Assembly (NCBI GenBank): GCA_934477985.1 | Contig: CAKSOR010000044.1 | Location: 1 to 11,542, forward strand | Length of the DNA stretch: 11,542 nucleotides | From: an uncultured Eubacteriales bacterium | Lineage (GTDB): Bacteria; Bacillota; Clostridia; Oscillospirales; CAG-272 | Reading direction: 5' to 3' | Part shown: piece by piece, positions 7,295-11,542 of the stretch | How positions within the stretch are numbered: position 1 is the stretch's first letter | Layout of the letters: each line of letters opens with the position of its first letter | Program-made: the position numbers and the translations under genes | The notes under the pieces: generated by a model | Seen by the model: only the letters and a program-made list of their open reading frames with translations | The model's database searches: none | Told to the model about the DNA's origin: nothing

Positions 7295-8225
7295 ATTCCG
7301 CTTTTTTCTCGGGCGGGATGACCGCAGTCATCGCTTCGATCGCGCATTCGATCATCGAGTCGTCCGGCTCGTGAACCGTGATGTGCTGAAGCCAGATGCC
7401 CGGCGCTGAAACTATTTTCGTCAGCGTGTTGTCGTGCCTGCCGCAGTACTTAATCAGCTCGTAGCCGATGCCGACCGTCAGCGGGAGGAGCGCCAGCTTG
7501 ATCAGCGTGCGCAGAATTGGGTTCGACACTTGTATAAACATCGAAATTATGATTCCGACCAACAGCATCAGTATCATGAACGACGTTCCGCAGCGCGGAT
7601 GAAAGCGCTTTTGCTTCCGGACGTTCTCGACCGTAAGCGGAAGTCCCGCCTCGAAGCAGAAAATCGTCTTATGCTCCGCGCCGTGGTACTCGAAAACCCG
7701 CCGCATATCCTTCATCAGGCACATCAGCCCCATGTACCCGACGAAAAGTATCAGCCGGAATACGCCTTCGAAGACCGCGCGGATGACCCGGTGATCAAGC
7801 GATGGAACTAATTTTGCCAATAATTGGAATAATTGCGCGGGCAGCCAGATGAACAGCCCAACGCTCAAAGCGACGCCGAGCACCGCGCCGATACCCATCG
7901 CCGCCGACATCAGGATCGAGTCCTTTTTCTTCTCTTTTTCGGTCTTTTCGGTGGATTCGTCAGGTGTTGAGATCTCCGCTGAGCGCATCAGGCAACGGTA
8001 GCCGACCTTCATCGAGTCGTAAAAGTTGAAGATTCCGCGGATGAACGGCAGTTTGCAGAATTTCGGGCGGGTTGAAGACTCGGTCTTCCACTCTTCGAGG
8101 ACGATTTTCCTCTCCGGGTCGCGCACCGCCATCGCCGAAACCTCCGGACCGCGCATCATGATTCCTTCAATCAACGCTTGCCCGCCGATCGAGGTGTATT
8201 TTGTTTTATTTTTTTCGCTTTTCAA
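7293..8225 (-). CDS. yqhQ: YqhQ-like DUF1385 membrane protein
   Basis: A 310-residue protein of the DUF1385 family. Conserved motifs are SIGGQALIEGIMMRGP (12-27), EYHGAEHKT (179-187) and HPRCGTSF (209-216), plus EPDDSMIECAIEA near the C-terminus. Hydrophobic segments at about 104-135, 152-171, 214-233 and 240-257 predict an integral membrane protein; residues 84-102 are a charged linker. The biochemical role is not established as far as I know. In many Firmicutes the gene stands before prmC-prfA, but those genes are absent here. The start is a TTG at 8225: AAAGGA lies seven bases upstream (about 8229-8234) and the next methionines fall inside the conserved motif, so an internal start is unlikely. 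The first 20 bases overlap the end of the upstream hydrolase gene, indicating a coupled two-gene operon. Confidence 0.93.
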   Translation of the reverse strand: MKSEKNKTKYTSIGGQALIEGIMMRGPEVSAMAVRDPERKIVLEEWKTESSTRPKFCKLPFIRGIFNFYDSMKVGYRCLMRSAEISTPDESTEKTEKEKKKDSILMSAAMGIGAVLGVALSVGLFIWLPAQLFQLLAKLVPSLDHRVIRAVFEGVFRLILFVGYMGLMCLMKDMRRVFEYHGAEHKTIFCFEAGLPLTVENVRKQKRFHPRCGTSFMILMLLVGIIISMFIQVSNPILRTLIKLALLPLTVGIGYELIKYCGRHDNTLTKIVSAPGIWLQHITVHEPDDSMIECAIEAMTAVIPPEKKAE

Positions 8226-9048
8226 TATTTTTCCTTTCTTCCGCCAGCGGCACTTCGTGTGTGCCGTCTTTCGAAATATAATGCCATTTCACGCCGATTT
8301 CGCTCATCCAGCCGCGCGTCACGATCGTTTTCCAGCTGTGCGTGTCGTATCCGCGCCCGGCGTCGTTGTCCCAGAGCCAATCCGGCGTGCACCAGAAGCA
8401 ATAATCCGGGTCGATCGCCTCATAGACCGGTTTGTCGACACCGTTTTGTCCGTGATGTGCCATCTGCACGTAATCCGCTTTGATCAGATGCCGTGGAACT
8501 TGTTCCAAAAGCTGCTTTCCGCCGTCGACGCCGAGGTCGCCGAGGAAAATCATGCTCTTCCCGTCCGCCTCGAGCCGATAAACAACCGACGCGTTGTTGT
8601 ACGGATCGCCGGTCGTTATTGATTCATCGGGTTCACGCAGGACTTTTATGGTCATTTCGCCAAAATTGTACACATCGCCGACGTGAACTATGTGCGGTTT
8701 GATGTTATGCGTTGCGAATTGCTCTCTCAATCGGACAACGTGCTCGAATTGATTCGGATCCGCCGTCTTCAAAAACTCATCGCTCGGGAAGTTCAGGTAA
8801 ATCGTTCCGAGCTCGACATCATCAAAACGCCGCTCGAGCAGCGAGTACATCGCGTCGATGTGGTCGCTGTGCGGGTGCGTCAGAAACCAGCCGTCGATTT
8901 TTCCGCCGAGACTGCGGACGTATGTGCAGAGAAAATCCGCGTCGCAGGTGTTTCCGCCGTCGACTACAAGCAGGCAGTCATCACTTTTGATGATGAACGA
9001 CATCATTTGCACGCGCGACTGCGAGGTAAGCATGTATACAGTTGTCAT
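8206..9048 (-). CDS. Metallo-beta-lactamase-fold hydrolase (ComEC/Rec2-like domain, soluble)
   Basis: A 280-residue MBL-fold protein. The metal motif is THPHSDHID with H58, H60, D62 and H63. D30 in LVVDGGN, NNASVVYRL (151-159), FLGDLG with D171, and MAHHGQNG with H198/H199 complete the pattern of the ComEC/Rec2-type MBL branch. There is no signal peptide or membrane segment, so it lacks the competence-channel part of ComEC and probably acts in the cytoplasm; substrate unknown. Residues 225-260 are rich in tryptophan and aspartate (WLWDND, SWKTIVTRGW). The start is the ATG at 9048 because AGGAG (complement of 9056-9060) lies 7 bases ahead. An in-frame GTG at 9072 would place the ribosome site inside the gene and lie at the predicted transcription start. 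Its 3' end overlaps yqhQ by 20 bases. Confidence 0.88.
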   Translation of the reverse strand: MTTVYMLTSQSRVQMMSFIIKSDDCLLVVDGGNTCDADFLCTYVRSLGGKIDGWFLTHPHSDHIDAMYSLLERRFDDVELGTIYLNFPSDEFLKTADPNQFEHVVRLREQFATHNIKPHIVHVGDVYNFGEMTIKVLREPDESITTGDPYNNASVVYRLEADGKSMIFLGDLGVDGGKQLLEQVPRHLIKADYVQMAHHGQNGVDKPVYEAIDPDYCFWCTPDWLWDNDAGRGYDTHSWKTIVTRGWMSEIGVKWHYISKDGTHEVPLAEERKNIEKRKK

Positions 9049-9080
9049 AGTTGCGCTCCTTTTGAAATTCACTCACTTAT

Positions 9081-9109
9081 ATTATACTACTTTTTCGTCG
9101 AAATGTCAA
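9081..9109 (-). promoter_or_regulatory. Consensus sigma-A promoter of the MBL-yqhQ operon
   Basis: On the minus strand a perfect TTGACA (complement of 9104-9109) and a perfect TATAAT (complement of 9081-9086) are 17 bases apart. Transcription would start near 9074, giving a leader of about 25 bases with the AGGAG site of the hydrolase gene. Confidence 0.92.
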
Positions 9110-9123
9110 GAGGAATCTTGACA
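9104..9123. repeat. 20-bp palindrome holding both divergent -35 boxes
   Basis: TGTCAAGA (9104-9111) and TCTTGACA (9116-9123) are perfect inverted copies around GGAA. Each arm contains the -35 box of one of the two divergent promoters. Two back-to-back TTGACA boxes give six of the eight arm positions automatically; the two further matched pairs (GA/TC) are extra. It may be an operator for a dimeric regulator or simply symmetric promoters. Confidence 0.75.
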
Positions 9124-9146
9124 AATTCACGATTTTGTGGTATAAT
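9118..9146 (+). promoter_or_regulatory. Consensus extended sigma-A promoter of the cysteine-pair protein gene
   Basis: TTGACA at 9118-9123 and TATAAT at 9141-9146 are separated by 17 bases, with TGG before the -10 box giving an extended -10. Transcription would start near 9153, about 33 bases before the ATG at 9186; AAAGGAA at 9172-9178 is the ribosome site. Confidence 0.93.
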
Positions 9147-9185
9147 ATATTATGAAGGGTTCTGCCCAACGAAAGGAAAATCATT

Positions 9186-9839
9186 ATGATTCTTAATTCA
9201 CGCGAAACCTGCATTGCCTACCGCTGCCCTTACTGCGGAAGCGGCGTCAAAAGTCTGGTCGGCGTTTTCTCTCTATCCGGCGAAATGAAAAAACTCAAGT
9301 GCGACTGCGGCGCGTCCGAGCTCACGATCAACCTGACAAACGACGGCAAACTGCGAATCACAGTTCCGTGCATGTTCTGCGACAAGGAACATAGTTTCGT
9401 CATCTCGTCGAAGATGTTTTTTGACCGCGACCTGTTCGTTTACCCCTGCCCTTACTCGGGAATCGACATCGTTTTCATCGGAAAAGTCGACGCGGTCGAG
9501 AAGGCGCTCGACAGTTCGGAAGAGGAACTGAAAAAAATTCTGAAGGAAAACGGAATCGACGACCTCGAGAAGCTGCACGGCGACATTGACCGCGACGCCG
9601 AGGACGCTTATCTCGATCCGATGCTCTACGACACGGTCATGTACGTCATTCACGACCTGATTGATTCGGGAAAAGTGACCTGCTGCTGCGACGACGGCGA
9701 CTATGACGTCGCGGTTTCGGACGATCACGTCAAGGTTTTCTGCAAAAATTGCGGCGCGACGAAGGACATTCCGACCGACAGCGAGCTCGCGGTGCGTGCG
9801 TTTGTCGACTCCGACAGCCTCAAACTGGAAAAGCTGTAA
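9186..9839 (+). CDS. Conserved hypothetical protein with several Cys pairs (zinc-ribbon-like)
   Basis: A 217-residue soluble protein without signal peptide. I do not recognise a named function; it resembles conserved hypothetical proteins of Clostridia. Cysteines come in pairs: C14/C17 (CPYC), C39/C41 (CDCG), C62/C65 (CMFC), C88, C166-C168, and C186/C189 (CKNCGA). This suggests at least two zinc sites: an N-terminal ribbon over residues 10-70 and a C-terminal ribbon over 165-192. The middle part (about 100-145) is acidic and probably helical. PCPYSGIDIVFIGK (87-100) is a hydrophobic strand region that looks conserved. The pattern fits a zinc-binding protein that may contact protein or nucleic acid, which is inference only. 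It has its own consensus promoter, diverges from the MBL-yqhQ operon and ends about 100 bases before the small membrane protein gene. No clear terminator follows its stop. Confidence 0.85.
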   Translation: MILNSRETCIAYRCPYCGSGVKSLVGVFSLSGEMKKLKCDCGASELTINLTNDGKLRITVPCMFCDKEHSFVISSKMFFDRDLFVYPCPYSGIDIVFIGKVDAVEKALDSSEEELKKILKENGIDDLEKLHGDIDRDAEDAYLDPMLYDTVMYVIHDLIDSGKVTCCCDDGDYDVAVSDDHVKVFCKNCGATKDIPTDSELAVRAFVDSDSLKLEKL

Positions 9840-9867
9840 GATTTTTCCTGTAGCACTTTGGCAGCAC

Positions 9868-9876
9868 TGGCATAAT
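9868..9876 (+). promoter_or_regulatory. Possible extended -10 promoter of the small Gly/Cys protein gene
   Basis: TGG followed by CATAAT (9871-9876) fits an extended -10 element. No good -35 box is found at the right distance. Transcription would begin near 9883, exactly at the foot of the following hairpin. An alternative pair is TTGGCA (9858-9863) with TATCAG (9881-9886), 17 bases apart. The upstream bases hold an imperfect tandem repeat, GCACTTTGGCA then GCACTGGCA (9853-9872). Confidence 0.4.
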
Positions 9877-9882
9877 ATGGTA

Positions 9883-9905
9883 TCAGAGGATGAAAATTCC
9901 TCTGA
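9883..9905 (+). promoter_or_regulatory. Leader hairpin before the small Gly/Cys protein gene
   Basis: TCAGAGGA (9883-9890) pairs perfectly with TCCTCTGA (9898-9905) around a 7-base loop. No T run follows, so it is not a normal terminator. It probably forms the 5' end of the mRNA for the gene at 9941 and could protect it from decay. That role is inference. Confidence 0.6.
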
Positions 9906-9940
9906 ACAACACGCCATCGGAACACCGAACGGAGGTTATT

Positions 9941-10087
9941 ATGAACAACTGCATGTGCAATATCTTCGACAACCAGTGCATCTGGCTCATCATCATCGCA
10001 CTCCTCATCATCTTCTGCTGCGGATGCAACGGCACTTCGAACGCGAACGGCTGCGGATGCGGCGGTTGCGGAGGCTGCGGCTGCTGA
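9941..10087 (+). CDS. Small membrane protein with Gly/Cys-rich tail
   Basis: A 48-residue protein, not assigned to a named family. Residues 1-13 are polar with C4, C6 and C13. Residues 14-26 (IWLIIIALLIIFC) form one membrane helix. The rest is a tail built of Gly and Cys (CCGCNGTSNAN, then GCGCGGCGGCGC), giving 11 cysteines in all. The start at 9941 is chosen because GGAGG at 9931-9935 sits five bases upstream; the in-frame ATG at 9890 lies inside the leader hairpin and has no such site. A GAAA-loop terminator follows directly, so it is a complete short transcription unit. Similar tiny Cys/Gly-rich single-helix proteins occur in Clostridia, some linked with the spore, but no function can be given. 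The Cys-rich tail could bind metal or cross-link. Confidence 0.8.
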   Translation: MNNCMCNIFDNQCIWLIIIALLIIFCCGCNGTSNANGCGCGGCGGCGC

Positions 10088-10093
10088 ATTTGC

Positions 10094-10120
10094 GGAGGTC
10101 GGGAAACCGACCTCCTTTAT
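10094..10120 (+). terminator. Intrinsic terminator with GAAA tetraloop
   Basis: GGAGGTCGG (10094-10102) pairs perfectly with CCGACCTCC (10107-10115), closed by a GAAA loop and followed by TTTATTA. It lies seven bases after the stop of the small Gly/Cys protein. Confidence 0.95.
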
Positions 10121-10154
10121 TACTGTTTTTCACATATTTTTACCGGATTTTTCA

Positions 10155-10183
10155 TTGACAAATTGCACAAAATGTGTTATAAT
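10155..10183 (+). promoter_or_regulatory. Consensus extended sigma-A promoter of the fucosidase gene
   Basis: TTGACA (10155-10160) and TATAAT (10178-10183) are 17 bases apart, with TGT before the -10 box giving an extended -10. The spacer contains a short dyad, CACA (10166-10169) and TGTG (10173-10176). Transcription would start near 10190, leaving about a 20-base leader that holds AAGGAGA (10197-10203). Confidence 0.93.
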
Positions 10184-10209
10184 TGTTAAAAAGGAAAAGG
10201 AGATCAGGC

Positions 10210-11478
10210 ATGAAGATCAAACCTACACAAAAGCAGCTCGAGTTTCTCGACTGGGAATTTGGAATTTTCTTCCATTTCGGCATCCGCTCGTTCTTCCCCG
10301 GCCACAGCGATTGGGACGGCAAGCCGATGCCCGCTACCGCGTTCGACCCCAAACGGCTCGATTGCAAGCAATGGGTTCGCATCGCGAAGAAAGCCGGCGC
10401 GAAATATTGCATTCTCGTCTGCAAGCATCACGACGGATTCGCGAACTGGCAGAGCAAATACTCCGATTATTCGGTCGCGCAATCAAATTGGGAAGGCGGA
10501 AAGGGCGACGTCGTCGCGGAATTCACGAAGGCGTGCCGCGCGTACGGCATGAAGGTCGGTCTCTACTACTCGCCCGCGCAGTGGGGCGGAACGGTCAAAT
10601 TCGACGAGCCGAAAGAATATGATGACTATTTTGTCAATCAAATTTCCGAATTGCTGTCAAATTATGGGCAGATTGACTATCTCTGGTTCGACGGCTGCGG
10701 CTCAGAGAACCACGAGTACGACAAAGAGCGAATTATTCGCACAATCCGCACGCTCCAGCCCGGCATCCGCATCTTCTCAATGTGGGATCCCGAGACGCGC
10801 TGGGTCGGCAACGAAGCCGGTTACGCAGACATGCCGAACAATAATTCGGTCGATAAAGCGGCGTTTTCTGTCAATACCGACGAAGACCGTACGGTTGGCG
10901 GCATGCGCTATCTCCCCTCTGAGTGCGACATGATGCTCCGCACGACCTGGTTCGACTGCGAAGCGAACATGGACACTATTAAATCTGTAGAGGATCTTGT
11001 CGGACGTTATGAATATTCGGTCGGGCGCGGCGCGAATATGCTGCTGAATGTCGGTCCGGACTCAAATGGTCTGATTCCGGAAGCCGACGCTGCGAGATTG
11101 CTCGAATTCGGCGAGGAAATCAAACGTCGTTATGGAAATCCGCTGCCATTTTCCGGAATTGTTCAGGAAAACGAAACGCATTGGTCGATTTCAGGCGACG
11201 ATCTCGGCTGGGGCGCGGGCGAAGTCGGCACGGAGCTCGTCGATACGGTAGTTGTAGAGGAAGACATCACCGATGGCGAGGCGGTCAGCGAGTTCAGAAT
11301 TTTAGCGCGGCTTCCGTTCGGAGTAAAGATGATCTGCGTCTACAACGGTAAAACGATCGGTCACAAGGCGATCTGCCGCTTCCCGACGATGCGCACGAGC
11401 AAGCTCACGCTCGAGGTCGTTTCGTCCGACGGCGAGGTGAAAATCAAGTCGATGAAAGCCTTCAGGGTTTCCAAGTAA
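10210..11478 (+). CDS. Alpha-L-fucosidase, glycoside hydrolase family GH29
   Basis: A 422-residue retaining glycosidase that releases L-fucose from glycans. The N-terminal (beta/alpha) barrel shows FGIFFHFGIRSFFPG (17-31), KHHDGFANWQSKYSDYSV (72-89), GLYYSPAQW (117-125) and YLWFDGCG (157-164), in which D161 is the expected nucleophile. E238 in LPSECD or a nearby residue may be the acid/base, which varies in this family. SVGRGANMLLNVGPDSNG (270-287) is a strong GH29 signature. Residues about 320-420 form a beta domain. There is no signal peptide, so the enzyme is probably cytoplasmic and acts on imported fucosylated oligosaccharides; no transporter or fucose catabolic gene is in view. The ATG at 10210 is chosen because AAGGAGA (10197-10203) precedes it; a TTG at 10183 lies within the -10 box. 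It is transcribed alone as far as the window shows. Confidence 0.93.
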   Translation: MKIKPTQKQLEFLDWEFGIFFHFGIRSFFPGHSDWDGKPMPATAFDPKRLDCKQWVRIAKKAGAKYCILVCKHHDGFANWQSKYSDYSVAQSNWEGGKGDVVAEFTKACRAYGMKVGLYYSPAQWGGTVKFDEPKEYDDYFVNQISELLSNYGQIDYLWFDGCGSENHEYDKERIIRTIRTLQPGIRIFSMWDPETRWVGNEAGYADMPNNNSVDKAAFSVNTDEDRTVGGMRYLPSECDMMLRTTWFDCEANMDTIKSVEDLVGRYEYSVGRGANMLLNVGPDSNGLIPEADAARLLEFGEEIKRRYGNPLPFSGIVQENETHWSISGDDLGWGAGEVGTELVDTVVVEEDITDGEAVSEFRILARLPFGVKMICVYNGKTIGHKAICRFPTMRTSKLTLEVVSSDGEVKIKSMKAFRVSK

Positions 11479-11508
11479 GCATCAGCTTCCAGATAATTCC
11501 ATATTTGA

Positions 11509-11542
11509 TTTGCGAGCAGCGTTTGCAAGCGTTGCTTGCAAA
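11509..11542 (+). terminator. Long inverted repeat after the fucosidase gene, possible terminator cut by the window end
   Basis: TTTGCGAGCAGCG (11509-11521) pairs with CGTTGCTTGCAAA (11530-11542) as a 13-bp stem with two G-T pairs and an 8-base loop. A second, perfect 9-bp palindrome (TTTGCAAGC, 11522-11530, with GCTTGCAAA, 11534-11542) uses the same 3' bases, so two alternative folds exist. Whether a T run follows cannot be seen. Confidence 0.55.

Noticed and set aside
7434..7811. Plus-strand open frame inside yqhQ
   Set aside because: Antisense shadow of a motif-supported DUF1385 protein; no ribosome site.
9049..9072. GTG at 9072 as the start of the MBL hydrolase
   Set aside because: The AGGAG site lies downstream of it and the predicted transcription start is at about the same place; ATG 9048 fits both.
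9058..9072. Possible leader peptide before the MBL gene
   Set aside because: Too short, in the same frame as the gene itself and without a separate ribosome site.
9859..9873. Sigma-54 type promoter (TGGCA and GC) before the small protein gene
   Set aside because: The GG and GC elements are two bases too close for the fixed sigma-54 spacing.
9883..9905. Terminator for the cysteine-pair protein gene
   Set aside because: The stem is good but no T run follows and it lies 44 bases past the stop, so a leader hairpin of the next gene fits better.

Overview
The window looks like a chromosomal segment of a Gram-positive, low-motility-of-gene-order Firmicute, most likely class Clostridia (an Oscillospiraceae or Ruminococcaceae-type gut anaerobe). 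The reasons are the gene order ylmH-divIVA-ileS-lspA-rluD, which is the classic Firmicutes division/translation cluster, the purine-rich Shine-Dalgarno sites, textbook sigma-A promoters (TTGACA, 17-base spacer, TATAAT), U-tailed hairpin terminators, and proteins such as YqhQ (DUF1385). The coding DNA is fairly GC-rich with strong C/G preference at third positions, which produces very long antisense open frames over ileS that are not genes. The lineage is inference; no rRNA or other marker is present.

Region 1 (1-4860, plus strand): the 3' end of ylmH (S4 RNA-binding protein), divIVA, ileS and lspA are tightly spaced (34 and 18 base gaps, then a TGATG stop/start overlap) and end at a strong terminator. 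No T-box leader fits in front of ileS. Region 2 (4861-7250, plus strand): rluD and a Cof-type HAD phosphatase share a TAATG overlap. They are followed by an EamA/DMT permease that begins inside the HAD stop codon (ATGA) but is clearly broken: three frameshifts, an in-frame TGA and loss of the C-terminal part. A hairpin terminator closes the region.

Region 3 (7251-9048, minus strand): a soluble metallo-beta-lactamase-fold hydrolase and yqhQ overlap by 20 bases and form a two-gene operon read toward the pseudogene. It ends in a hairpin placed between the convergent units. Region 4 (9049-10125): a divergent promoter region carries two perfect consensus promoters whose -35 boxes lie in the arms of one 20-bp palindrome. 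To its right are a conserved, unrecognised cysteine-pair (zinc-ribbon-like) protein and a 48-residue membrane protein with a Gly/Cys-rich tail, the latter with its own hairpin-bearing leader and a GAAA-loop terminator. Region 5 (10126-11542): a family GH29 alpha-L-fucosidase without signal peptide sits behind its own consensus promoter. It is followed by a long inverted repeat cut by the window end.

Most of the window is ordinary core genome. The least understood parts are the cysteine-pair protein, the small Gly/Cys membrane protein and the shared palindromic promoter. I see no mobile element, CRISPR array, tRNA, rRNA or clearly new multi-gene system.
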